The notes under the pieces are model-generated. The model saw nothing but the letters and a program-made list of their open reading frames with translations. It did no database searches and was not told the DNA's origin. The translations under genes and the position numbers were made by a program. DNA of 64,000 nucleotides, from contig CM046330.1 in the NCBI GenBank assembly GCA_025403435.1, positions 25,421,507 to 25,485,506 on the forward strand. Reading direction: 5' to 3'. This DNA comes from Artocarpus heterophyllus. Its lineage: Eukaryota; Streptophyta; Magnoliopsida; Rosales; Moraceae. The number at the start of each line of letters is the position of its first letter. Positions within the stretch are counted from its first letter, which is position 1. This document shows, in pieces, positions 22,754 to 33,340 of the stretch.

Positions 22754-25110
22754 TGTAACGCCTCTATATGGGGGTTAACAGTTTTTAATGAGATAAAATA
22801 AAAATAAATAATAAAAGTAAAACCTTAAAAATAAAATTTGTCCGGGACTTAAATGAAAACTCTCAACTCAAAAATAAAAATATAAATGACAAATAAACCA
22901 CAGTTTAATGTAGCACCTTAAATTTAATAATATAAACTGTTGTCATCATCATTTTAACCCTCAACACATTGTAATACAGTCACAGAAAGTAACAATTGAT
23001 GCTTACATTATCATGAAGAACATTCTTTACAATTGAACAGTCCCAATGTAATATAGTTACATCGCTTCCTCAACTATGTTTCTCGTAGCCACCTCACACT
23101 TAGTAAGTCCTGAAAAGATAAAAATATAAGGGAATGAGCGACACTATGCTCAGTAGAGAAAACCATTACTCACCTTTAGGTTTTTATCATTACCACATTA
23201 AAACCTGCATGGTTAGTAAGTTACATCATATTCCAGATTATGAGGTTTATTATGATCACATCTTATGGATACCGTAGTTAATCATTACCAAGTGTCATAA
23301 TTACACATTTATACAAATATTACCAATCATCATTGTTCCTAGGTATCCATGTTAAATTGAGTATCACTCAACTCATCGAAACCCAAATGGGCGCACTTGA
23401 TCACCCTATAAACATTCCAAGGGTGTTCCGGTGAGGGGACATCAAGCCCCGAGTCCTCACCAAATCGATTCCTGTACAGTGTGTTCTGGGACTTTCAACC
23501 CAAGGAAGCGTCATCACCTTCCCCCTATTTTTCCTTTTAGGGTATTCATGCCCAAGGACGTAACCGTCGCCCTCTTCATGTCTCACAATTTCTCTATATT
23601 AAATCATTATTAATAGAGTTAGTTTTCCTAACCATGCTTCTCAATTTATAACATGTGTCAATTCATTATGTTCCTCGTCGTACAATACAAGACGAGTCCA
23701 TGTCATAGTTTCATATGTGATACTCATATAATATCAGTTCAACATAGATATATATATATTGCGGCAAAACAATCAATTTTAATTCTATAAAAACCTCACA
23801 AAAGATGAGTAATAGAATCCCTACCTTTCAAGCTTATCAACAATCTTTTAATCTTGGAATCAATTAACGTTAGCTCCATACTCCCTTGATCCTAAGGCGT
23901 GCATAAGGACAATTAAAACTAAAGCACAACATACAACTACATTCATAAATAAATCATGTGTAAACCTATCTTACTAATATGCCATTAAAGCTTTTATATA
24001 AATCTCTTTTGAATACCACAGTAAACAATTTTTGTCTTAACATAATATAAAATGTGAACAAGTAATCTATATGTTTTAGTCCCTAATAAGATTCATCAAT
24101 CACTTAGGATAATATTGGAAAGGTTGCAAGACATTAAAGAATTAGGTGGTGAGCAAAGATGGGTTCTTGGTTCAGGTTAGCAGCTGGTATACCATAACAA
24201 ACTGGCAGATTTACTAGTTTCCAATACAAAAATTGAATAATTCTTAGAAAATAAAATACAACTCCGATTTAGGTTTATGATAGCTCGTTAGAAAGCCTAG
24301 GATGCTACTTTTCAAATATGCAAACCAATTCATAAAATTCATTTTAATTTAATCTTAGAATTTCAAGAAATAGCCACTGCCCATAGAGGTATTACAAAGT
24401 TTAACAATATAAATTTTCTGTCTAGGGCATATACACTTAGACTTCATACATATGCTCCAAAATAGCAACAAACATATACTTAGGTTTAAGAACGCAAATT
24501 TGAATAATCCTTTAGTATAAAAGAAAATTTATAAATGAAAGACAAAATTTGTTCATAAGATTCTAACCTCAGATTATGGTTAGTTGGAAGCTTGAAATGG
24601 CTTCAAAACAGGTTCCTTTACTTCGGTATGACTGAAATTCTTGCTCAAATGGAGGTGATGGTGGCTGATTTTTGTGGCTGCCTTAAAGAAGTTCTCTAAG
24701 TATTTTGCTTCAACAAAGAAATGAGAAGAAGAGTGTGGGAACCATGGAAGAGAAAGGAAGAAAAGATGAAGTCTTTGAAGAGAAGTGATAGAAACAATTA
24801 TGGAGGAAACATGTTGAAGCATGTCACAGAGGAAATAAAGAAAATGAGGGTTAAGAGTAGTTGGAAAAGATATCCTTATGTCTCATCTAGAGACTTTAAC
24901 ACACATAATGCCAATATGACATTTTTGAGATTTATTAGAAGTTCTAAGACTTTTTAGTAAACATACTAAATAAATATAAGAGAATTTTAGAAAATTAAAA
25001 ATAGATAAAAATAAATATTGTAAAATAAATTTAAATGAAGCAATTTTTTTTATACACTAAAAATTAATTTAATTACCTCAATACCCGTTAGGAGAATAAC
25101 GGGTGTCACA
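22754..25110 (-). mobile_element. 3' LTR of a minus-strand Ty3/gypsy element
   Basis: The minus strand reads TGTGACACCCG...GGCGTTACA, 2,357 bp, preceded on that strand by a PPT. Minus-strand tctctactgagcatagtg (about 23139-23156) resembles the tactgagc block of the 10445 LTR. The LTR is inserted in the pararetrovirus: viral poly(A) DNA ends at 22753. No matching 5' LTR is present at higher coordinates in the window. Confidence 0.82.
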
Positions 25111-25124
25111 GCTCTACCCTCCTT
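25111..25124 (-). promoter_or_regulatory. Polypurine tract of the minus-strand gypsy element
   Basis: The minus strand reads AAGGAGGGTAGAGC directly before the LTR start, itself preceded by the common gypsy pol-end sequence TTTCGAGGACGAAATTT (25130-25148). Confidence 0.8.
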
Positions 25125-26070
25125 AAAGAAATTTCGTCCTCGAAATTTCAATTCTAGCAATACTAGTAAAATTTTTAATTCCATTATGATTCCAATTCCG
25201 AGTCTAAACCGTTAATGTTGTTTGTCCTCCAAATTTAAGTCATCATATCTCCACTTATTTACTTACATAATAAATCTTACTCTAAATTCTAAATCCCTCA
25301 ATGAGAGTATTTCTGACAAGTTTTAACTTATAACACCGTATAATAGTCTAAGAATCTGATCAGGCATACATATTGACCATACCATGATTCCAGTCCTTCA
25401 TTGTCCATGGACTGTGATTTACAATCACATTTAAGGAGATTGCCATATAAATTTTATATACTTCATCTTTAGGTTCCTTTTCCTTTTTGAGTAAGGAAAA
25501 GTCAAATATATTTGATTTCATACCTCAACTAATAAACTAGAACATAATCATAAAACATATATCACAAACACTTCTATTTAAAACCATACATTAAACTTAT
25601 TCATAGAGATATTAAACAGAATCTCAGAGTTGCAAACATACCCGACATATTTTTCATTAAACAACTATCCTCATGACACAAACATTCAACCCAAATAATA
25701 TACTCGTATTTCATATGGAATATCCCCATAACTGACTCTGGTACTTCCACATAATATTAACAGAATATTACACATTACAAACATGATACGGATACGTTTT
25801 GAGAGTACAAGGCACTCCGTATACCAGCTATCCATATCATGCATGCTTAGAGGATACAAAAACATCGATAAACAAAAGATCGACCTTAAGAAGGATACGT
25901 TTCGAGAGCATCAAGTACTCCGTATCTAGCCATCCCGGCATTAGGCTCAATGAATCTAAAAGATTGAACAACGACGTACCACAAGAAACACAGAATACAA
26001 GGCAAACGGTTATTCGTAACACACGAAATACGGACACACATGCCTACATGCCAAAGATAAAACAAAAAGA
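25125..26070 (-). other. Internal remnant of gypsy element, no gene
   Basis: Only the last bases of the element's internal region near the PPT are recognisable. No integrase or chromodomain remains. Two similar segments (about 25787-25830 and 25897-25925, both containing atacgtttygagag and actccgta) form a short local repeat. Confidence 0.45.
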
Positions 26071-26721
26071 TTACAGATGGAGATTCAAATCAATTGGCCA
26101 CTCCCAGCTTTCCCTTTCCCATTCAAGCTTGGATGTTGCAGTGTCGGATTCTGGATGTATGATTTGCATTTTATCTATCAATTCCTCAGCTGTTGAAGCA
26201 GTAACAAAGATTTGTCTCTCCGATTCTGTAGTAATGTTTTCTTCCACAGCGTAATCTAGAAATTTCAAAAGACCGTCATAAAAACCATTTACATTCAGCA
26301 GTCCCAAAGGTTTGGAATAAAAGCCCAACAATTGCCCACAAGCAACTACGAATATTTCCTCAACAGTACCTAGACCACCAGGTAATGCTATAAAAGCATC
26401 AGAATTATAGATTATGTCTTTAAAATTTCTAGGGATGCTCCTGACTCCTTCTTCCTTACCTATGGCTTCCTTATAAAGGTTTCCTTCAACTGGAATATGA
26501 GGCCAAATTCTTACAACTGTAGCATCGCTAGACCTAGCTGCTAGCGCCATATTTTCCATCATTTTTATACTACCACTCCCATAGATTATGTTAATCTTCT
26601 TGCATGCTAGGACTTGGCCTAAGTGATTTGCAGCTTCTAAATAAGCTTTATCTTTTCCAAGGCTGGAACCACAAAAGACACAGACATTCTTTATTTTCTT
26701 CGTGGACTGGGAGGTAGACAT
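26071..26721 (-). CDS. LOG-family cytokinin riboside 5'-monophosphate phosphoribohydrolase homologue
   Basis: Intact 216-codon ORF, start ATG at 26721 (a GTG 39 bases upstream is in frame but unlikely). LOG enzymes hydrolyse cytokinin nucleotides to free bases in the cytosol and nucleus. Visible here: VCVFCGSS (residues 13-20), IIYGSGS (45-51), and SDAFIALPGGLGTVEE (107-122) with the family PGGxGTxxE motif, then KPLGLLNVNGFYDGLL (137-152). Length is normal for the family. Oddities: no introns, whereas plant LOG genes normally have several; YGSGSIKMM in place of the usual YGGGSxGLM; and RNFKDI where most family members have an RKxxM helix. Catalytic competence is therefore uncertain. It lies among retroelements, 645 bp downstream of a second intact minus-strand ORF. 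Either a retrogene or a captured copy. Confidence 0.88.
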   Translation of the reverse strand: MSTSQSTKKIKNVCVFCGSSLGKDKAYLEAANHLGQVLACKKINIIYGSGSIKMMENMALAARSSDATVVRIWPHIPVEGNLYKEAIGKEEGVRSIPRNFKDIIYNSDAFIALPGGLGTVEEIFVVACGQLLGFYSKPLGLLNVNGFYDGLLKFLDYAVEENITTESERQIFVTASTAEELIDKMQIIHPESDTATSKLEWERESWEWPIDLNLHL

Positions 26722-27365
26722 ATTTGGTTTATAGAAGTGGTTGCTTAATGTCTGCTCCACTTAGACTTCGTGTTCTACATGAGATTTTAAAGATGAGAAA
26801 TACACAAAAAAGGCTAAAGAGATAAACGAGTAGGTAATGAAAAGGTAATCCAAAGATTTAAACAAAATCTTGTGCGGATAAGAAAGTAAGATAAGGTGAT
26901 TGATAGTTTACAGAAAATCTGATTCACTTTTTGAAAAAGATTAGACTCTAATTGTATAACTTTTGACAATTGAGAACAATTTGACAGAAGACCCTCTTGA
27001 CACAACTGTAGACTTTTTGATAAATATACACCAAGTCTAGAAATTTAATATAAACGACAAATACTATAGAACTTTTGAAATTTGAGACACAAATCTTGAA
27101 ATATCTGGATAAGTTTTTCAAAATTCAAACATATTACTGTACCGTATGTGATGTGTCTGATAAGATAATATATTTTATTATATATATATATTTAAGAAAA
27201 TCATAAATTAAATAAGATATTAACACTTACTGTATCAATCTAATAATCACAATTATTTCAAACACAAAGCAAATATTCTGAGTAAAAGAAAAACACAAAC
27301 TATTGAACATCAGCTAAAACTGCTTCAAATGAGCAAAGACTAAATAACCTTTATAGAGCAATGAC
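26722..27365 (-). other. Spacer between the two intact minus-strand ORFs
   Basis: AT-rich, with a (TA)n run near 27175-27190. It would be the 3' UTR of the upstream ORF and the promoter or 5' UTR of the LOG homologue. The 63-codon frame at 26814-27005 has no recognisable domain. Confidence 0.4.
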
Positions 27366-27887
27366 TTATTCCCCATCCAGTTTTCTTATGGCTTGGCAAA
27401 CAGGATCTAAAAATACCATATTCCTGAGGCGTTGTCTTTCTGCATAAAATTTGGGCCAGAGTTTAAAAATAGCTCCTTGAACATATCCACTAGGGTGATC
27501 GTGAAGAGGAGGATGGATGCTATCCAAGTTCTCCTTTGAAAGTCTATCCTTACAAAACCTTATTTTATCCTCTCTATTCGTAGACATATAACCAGGTGAA
27601 GTACATTTACCGTTACAATTTTGTCTTCCACATTTGTTACAAGTGACTACGATGGCACGAGCTGTTCTTTTCATTGCACTACGACTGGTACCTGTTCCTG
27701 GTAAACCGACATCTTGACTGAAGTCACTCGGACGGATCTTCCCCTCTATTAACATTCTCACATCACAAGGGATACCAAAACGCATAAGAATCCACAACCG
27801 AGTAATTCTAGCCTTGTATTTCTTTCTGAGAATCTTTTGGGAGAGTGATGGGAAATACTTTCTCAGATGTTGGTACTTTGGGTCCAT
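27366..27887 (-). CDS. Cys-rich basic protein, similar to carlavirus-type nucleic-acid-binding proteins
   Basis: Intact 173-codon ORF. The N-terminal third is basic and helical (KILRKKYKARITR, residues 18-30), followed by PCDVRMLIEGK (40-50), GTGTSRSAMKRTARA (64-78) and a finger CNKCGRQNCNGKC (83-95; C-x2-C-x4-C-x3-C). A GxSxxA-(K/R)R-xA stretch directly before a Cys finger is the layout of the small nucleic-acid-binding proteins of carlaviruses and relatives, which act in silencing suppression and gene regulation. The C-terminal 78 residues have no recognised domain. No stops in a region where neighbours are full of them suggests recent arrival or selection. It could also be an unfamiliar plant zinc-finger protein. 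The viral resemblance is motif-level only. Confidence 0.6.
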   Translation of the reverse strand: MDPKYQHLRKYFPSLSQKILRKKYKARITRLWILMRFGIPCDVRMLIEGKIRPSDFSQDVGLPGTGTSRSAMKRTARAIVVTCNKCGRQNCNGKCTSPGYMSTNREDKIRFCKDRLSKENLDSIHPPLHDHPSGYVQGAIFKLWPKFYAERQRLRNMVFLDPVCQAIRKLDGE

Positions 27888-28160
27888 GATGAGATGAAAG
27901 AAAAGTAAATAGAAAGGAAAAAAAATTAAGATAGTAAGTTGCAGAATCCTAGAATTCCTTCTTCTTTTAGAGGGAAAGAAGAATTTCTAGTGAAAAAGAA
28001 GAGGATTTGCGATTTAGAGAGAAAATAACAAATTAAGAGAGAAAAAGTGAACTCGGAGAAATAAGCTCCTATGCACAGTAAACGTATATGTAAACAATGA
28101 TTAAACCACTGTATATGACACGTATAGAGACCACGTGGGAGAGACAGTGTGAATCAAACT
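27888..28160 (-). promoter_or_regulatory. Candidate promoter and 5' UTR of the Cys-rich ORF
   Basis: On the minus strand a CCACGTGG G-box (about 28130-28137) is followed by AT-rich TATA-like stretches (about 28080-28110) and then a C/T-rich stretch, CTTCTTTCCCTCT, of about 150 bp up to the ATG at 27887. This resembles a plant promoter plus pyrimidine-rich leader. Confidence 0.4.
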
Positions 28161-29120
28161 GATTTAAGATTTGAACTAGGCCTAAATGTTCTAAGTTGAA
28201 AATGGTCAGGTTGTTTCGGGCCTTAACACATTTAGAACGAGTTAAATAACAAACGTAAAATTGAAAACCAATTTGTATAAATCTTAAACCCAATTTAAAG
28301 CCCACTATAGATAAAGTTAACTATGAACAACAAATCTAATTTAACGACAAAAAGGATCTTCCTGAATGATATTTAAAATCATTTCATAACAACATAATCT
28401 TCTAGCAACTCAAATAATTTTGTTTTAATCAAAACCTTATTGAACAATGCATACACCCATATGTTATTCCTAATACTCAACATCTATCAATGGATTCATC
28501 ATCATTACTACCAAGGGTTTAGAATGTGACTAACCTTGAAATCAATACGATTTATGTCTTCCAACATAGACCATATCAATGAACAAAGACACTTGATGTT
28601 ACTACTTAAGAACATCTACAATCCCCACAATTCTACTTATACAATATCTAATTTCCTCATATAACAAAACCTTAGGTAACCAAAAGATTCACATCTAAAC
28701 ATCTAAAACTTAAACATTTTATCGTAATTATCCAAAATTATTATAGGTGCCTTAAGTATTATGATTTACTTAAGGAAACTCCTATTGCTTGTGTTGATGT
28801 TAACATGGTATCATTATTTATGACGATTGTTTGTAAAAATGCCATCACAAATATGTTTTGTTCTTATTTTTTGCGATGATCAACGACCATGTAGTTGCAA
28901 ATATTTTTATCAAATTTTTTAAATATTTTATTAAATTTCTAATATTTTTAATAATTGTTATTAATTTTAAATTCAAATTTTAAATAGAAATAATCGAATT
29001 ATAATAATGAAAATAAAAATTAATATAAAAAGATAATTGATAATACATTGTTCTAATAATAAAATGGAAACCAAACCAAAGATAATGTGTCGAAATATTG
29101 AACAAATAAAAAAATATAAT
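28161..29120. other. AT-rich intergenic DNA, no gene
   Basis: Only short frames. No repeat boundaries recognised. Confidence 0.4.
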
Positions 29121-29246
29121 CTAATCCCCTGAATTTACAGCATCGTCGGTGCCATCATTGTTGTCAACAGTGGCGTCTGGAGGAGGCAGAAGACCTAGAC
29201 AAACAAAAGTTGGAGGAATTAGACACCAAGGAGCAACTAGCCCACC
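29121..29246 (-). pseudogene. Possible CACTA transposase C-terminal fragment
   Basis: About 41 open codons ending at TAG (29121-29123), with a Pro-rich then Asp-rich tail (LLPPPDATVDNNDGTDD) and a VNSGD end. Plant En/Spm-type transposases often end in a Pro stretch followed by an acidic tail, but no catalytic region is visible. Weak call. Confidence 0.25.
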
Positions 29247-30171
29247 AACTCCATCAACGTCCTTTGGCTATATTGCATATATATATATATATATATATAT
29301 TATATACTCGTACAATCTTTACATAAAATCTTCCACATGTAGATCAACACGCATCAATGATATTCCATCCGACCTGGAGCTAGAGGATGAACTAACGCCA
29401 GAGTAAATCCTCTATGAGAGTGTGGGGCATCTATGTCAACTAGGACCTACTCCAAAATTCCCTCCTCCTTAATTGCATGTGTGGCTGAGAAGGAAACAGA
29501 CTGTGTCATCTAGATTTGTCTATCCCACTCTATTGTATTCTACGCAAATAACAGTAAATACATTCTATAAATAGAAAGATGAATTTGAATAATAAAAGAT
29601 AATGTTGAAAATTAAAAGTACTTACAAAAGCCTACTATGCTTCAGGGTTAACAAGTCTCCCCATGATGATGCTTGCCTGTTCAGTTGTCTATGGTAGACA
29701 TCAGCTACTAGGTCACCGTGTTGGCCTGTCCAACAATTTGAATGTGTTAAAATAATATATTCTTTGATAACTTTTATAACTAATTGTAATTCAAAAATTT
29801 ACTAACTTTCTTGTTGTGATGCTGGGATAGGGATATCCGACCATATAAACTTGAACAATTTTGGTTACCACGTTTGTTGTTATTTGCCAAATTTTTTTGT
29901 TTATAATTGTTTTTACCATTGCAATATTGAAATTAATATATATAATTAATAATCAACTTAACAGATATACAATTACTTGAAATTTCTTGGACGTGAACCT
30001 ATCACAACAACGACCTCAGTGTTCTTGATTCTTGATGTTCTTGGGGGTTTTGCTCTAGCATGTGTCTCGTTTGCTAATTCTTCAAGTGTTTTGAAGTGTT
30101 TGTGGTGGTCACTCTTCTAGTTCTTGTAGCACTTGGATGCTTCCATACCAACTACACCACAAAGTCAAAGT
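29247..30171. other. Unassigned DNA with AT microsatellite
   Basis: (TA)n at about 29276-29301. Moderately GC-rich fragments around 29330-29530 and 29640-29740 look like old coding material on the minus strand but match nothing I recognise. Confidence 0.35.
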
Positions 30172-30415
30172 TTGAAACTCACGAGCTTAGCGGATGTAGA
30201 TTGGCAAGTCGTCTAGATGACAGGAGGCCTACAAGCACATCTTGTGTATTTCTTGCTGGCTCTTTAGTGTCTTGGAGTTCCAAGAAGCAGCATATGGTAG
30301 CTAGGTCAAGCACAGAGGCTGAATACAGAGCTCTTGCTCATGCTGCTGCAGAAATTACTTGGTTACAGTCTTTGTTACAAGAAGTTGACATTTTTACTTC
30401 CTCCAAACCTGTTAT

Positions 30416-31253
30416 TGTTGGGGAATTAGGCGACTCCTAATTCCAAGGATCGCAAGAATGAACAATTGCAGAAAATAAATAGGAGAAAAGAAGAAAAAGA
30501 GACACCAAACTTTTATACAGGTTCGTCCAAAATTGAGACTACGTCCTGTTTCTGCCGCTTGCAGATTCCACTATGATGAAGGAGATTACAGATTACAAGA
30601 GCAGTTTCTCACACACTCATACATTGTGCTTACCAAAACTCTCTTCTATCTAACACCCAACGGGAATTTTTCTCTCTCAAGGATGAAGCTCTCAAGAATT
30701 TTGCCTCTCACAAAATTATGCCTCTCACAATTTTCACACACCCAACCCTAGCCACCTTGTGTCTATTTATAACCAAAGGAGGAGAAAATAGCAACTAATG
30801 AGAAACCCTAGTGGTTTCCCGTTTTTGGGACCTTTGAATTCGACTCTGATTCAAAAAACATCGCGCAACACAGCGCGTCAGCGCCGCGGCGCTCTTCGAG
30901 CGCTGCGGCGCTCCCCTGCGGCGCCTAGGCGCTCTTCTCCTGGCGCCTAGAAACGAGCGCTGCGGCGCTCTCCTGCGGCGCCTAGGCGCTCTTCTCCTGG
31001 CGCCTAGGCGCCATCCTCACGATGCCTAGGCTTAAAGCCCTTGGCGCCTAGGCGCTTGCCACATAGCGCCTAGGCGCAATCCACCTGGCGCCTAGGCGCT
31101 CTCCTCATGGCGCCTAGGCGCCCTCATCCCAGCGCCGCGGCGCTCTTCTGCCAGAGCCGCGGCGCTTGCTCTCTGCCTTCGAGGACGCGTTTTTCTCCCT
31201 TTTTCTTCCTTTTGCTGGGTTGTCGACTTGATTTGGCTCTACATCTGCAACAG
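30416..31253 (-). mobile_element. 838-bp solo LTR (copia-like), minus orientation
   Basis: TGTTGGGGAATT...CTGCAACA with perfect TSDs GTTAT (30411-30415 and 31254-31258), inserted in a copia RNase H gene. A minus-strand TATAAATAG box lies at about 30773-30781. GC-rich because of the palindrome array in its U3. Confidence 0.93.
30872..31166. repeat. Array of GGCGCCTAGGCGCC palindromes
   Basis: At least seven clean copies of GCGCCTAGGCGC (near 30920, 30978, 31000, 31042, 31066, 31087, 31110), plus at least three GCGCCGCGGCGC-type units (near 30881, 31132, 31153) and degenerate ones. Spacers are 8-25 bp and pyrimidine-rich (ctcttctcctg). It lies about 90-390 bp upstream of the minus-strand TATA box. 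Confidence 0.93.
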
Positions 31254-31503
31254 TTATCTAATGTGATAATTTTGGTGCAGTGTCATAAGTTGCAAATCCA
31301 GTTTATTATGCCAGAACAAAACAAATTCAGATAGATATACACTTTGTTAGGGACAAAGTTCTTAACAAAGAACTTGAGATCAGATATGTGTTAACAATTG
31401 ATCAAACAGCTAACGTTTCAACCAAAGGACTCTCAGTCAACAGGTTTCTGAGGATGAGAAGCAAACTTAGTGTGACAGACACATCCTTTCATTTAAGAGG
31501 ACA

Positions 31504-31803
31504 TGTTGAGGATATAAAAGAAGCTAAGTGTTAAGGTGTCAATGCCAGCTCAGATGTGCCGGCTCAGCACAGTGTTAGGAATTGTAAAAGGAAGGAAGAC
31601 GATACAATTGAAACAAACTCATGAACTGTTAAATGAGTTAGTTATATGATCTAGAATTGGTTGTAATTGTCAGAAATATATAAATAAGAGTTCTCACACT
31701 CTCAATTATCAGTCTGAGAGATTTCATCATTTACACGTGTTTACTTTCCACCGTAGAAGATTCATTTTCTCTCATTTTCTTTCATTTTCTCTCTAGCCAA
31801 ACA
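31504..31803 (+). mobile_element. 3' LTR of the truncated copia element
   Basis: Starts TGTTGAGGATATAAAAG after the PPT-like ttaagaggaca. A core tatataaataagag lies at about 31677-31690. The proposed end CCAAACA (31803) is uncertain. Confidence 0.6.
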
Positions 31804-33335
31804 TTGTTCTTTCAAAGAATTAATGATTTTTTCGATTATGAAAGGAATTCTTTTCTAATCATTCTCAAAAGAGAAAAAGGAAAGTCTTTTCCATCATAGT
31901 CCTAGTGTGGTATTAAAATCTTGATGCAGTATCAGTGTATGCACCGGATGTAACGTGCCACCTCCCCATATTGAACTGATTGATTTCATCTTGGCTGTCA
32001 AAAACTGATCACTATAGATAGCACTGCTCAATTGCAACCTACAGCAGATTCTCCCTTGGGAAATGATTAATTATTATTTTTTTAAAAAAAAAGACTCAAG
32101 GATAAAATTTATGCGTTTGTTGAAATGGGTACTAGAAGGCTTTGTCTATAGGAGATTAGAGATTGCAAATGAATTTGGGGAAGAAAAAGAATAGATTTCT
32201 TATGGAGATTTAAAAGAACATCATTAAAACAACGTTTTTTACCATGAGATTTTGATTCAACGGTTTGTAATAATATGCTTCATCGGTGGTATACAATAGC
32301 ATTTCTTACCATAGGAGGACCCTTAGTGTTATTCTATTATATACATACAAATAATGAACTAGATTTTCACTACATAATTGTTGTAAAATAAATGTTATAT
32401 ATTACTTTGTTCAAGATTAGAAACAAAGATATGTAATATGTAATTACTATATATATATATATATATATATATCAATTAAAGTCAATATTTAATGTTAGAA
32501 AAATGTTATATATCAATTAAATTAATGTAAAAAATTGATAGGAGTAATACAGGAGCTTTGCTTGTCCATTAAAAAAGATGTTTGAGTTTAGAAGTGTAAC
32601 AAGAGCTTTACTGTGTCCATTGACTTCGACTTGGCTTTCTTCTTTTTTTATTTTTATTTTTATTTTTGGTTAAAAACTCCTATTTCCTTTTAAAACTTTA
32701 TTATCTTTGGCTATAGGAGGAGCTGGAGAAGGGTTTATCGTGCTTGAATGTCAGGTCTCTCGAAGAGTACTCTATGGTATATGACAAAACTTTCGTGCAA
32801 TCGAAAACCTTCCAATCCCATACTGCTCTTCATTTTTTTGTTTTGATCTGCTCATGTGACTGGTTTTTACACTCTCAGCAGCTCTCAATTCGAATCTACA
32901 ACAAGAGTATAGATCAAAATCTATTTAATTTTGGATCAGGTGGTTGCTAATACAACTAAAATTACAGGATCCAATGACGACTATAGTTCGGGCGGTTGCA
33001 AATATGGAATTTATCTAGTTTAGTTAGTTGTTTAATTTATGTATGATTTCCAACTTACTGTAATGAAAAAAATTAGGAGCACGTATATTTTTATGTGTTA
33101 TTCTATCAAGAGCAAAAGTAGGTTAATTTTTTTCACTAGTCATGGTGTTGTCTTTCCAAATTTCTTCATGATCCAGATGTTGTTGTTGGTCTTTTAAATG
33201 ATTTTAGGAAAAAATATATAGAAACGTGGTAAAGATGCGAAACATATATAAAAAAGTCATAAAACTTTTACACACAATGCTGTAGAGTTTATTAATTTAG
33301 TGCTTAATCTATATATATACAAGTTATGCTTACCC
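31804..33335. other. AT-rich DNA, no gene; (AT)n at 32446-32472
   Basis: No long conserved frame. The 68-codon frame at 32744-32950 has no recognised domain. Poly-A/T tracts near 32070-32090 and 32640-32670. Confidence 0.4.
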
Positions 33336-33340
33336 GGATG

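Larger units (their letters stand above)
30172..31503 (+). pseudogene. Ty1/copia RNase H fragment, interrupted by a solo LTR
   Basis: 30172-30415 encodes DDRRPTSTSCVFLAG, VSWSSKKQ and SSTEAEYRALA, the copia RNase H core. It resumes at 31259 with CDNFGA, ANPVYYARTKQIQIDIHFVRDK (split) and TKGLSVNRF. Removing the 30416-31253 insertion and one TSD restores collinearity, leaving in-frame stops at the W position before CDN and after GAVS. The rest of the polyprotein is missing: the element is truncated on its left. Confidence 0.88.

Noticed and set aside
25799..26254. 151-codon plus-strand ORF
   Set aside because: Overlaps the 3' end of the LOG homologue on the opposite strand, which has clear family motifs; shadow frame.
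22754..28160. One large gypsy element carrying both LOG and the Cys-rich ORF between two LTRs
   Set aside because: A 3' LTR and PPT are present but no second LTR of that family occurs up to the window end, so capture by this element cannot be shown.
30872..31166. CRISPR-like array of regularly repeated short palindromes
   Set aside because: Units are palindromes within a plant LTR with irregular pyrimidine spacers. No cas genes, and the genome is eukaryotic.
31107..31334. 75-codon ORF after the palindrome array
   Set aside because: Crosses the array, the LTR end and the copia RNase H gene; a chance frame.
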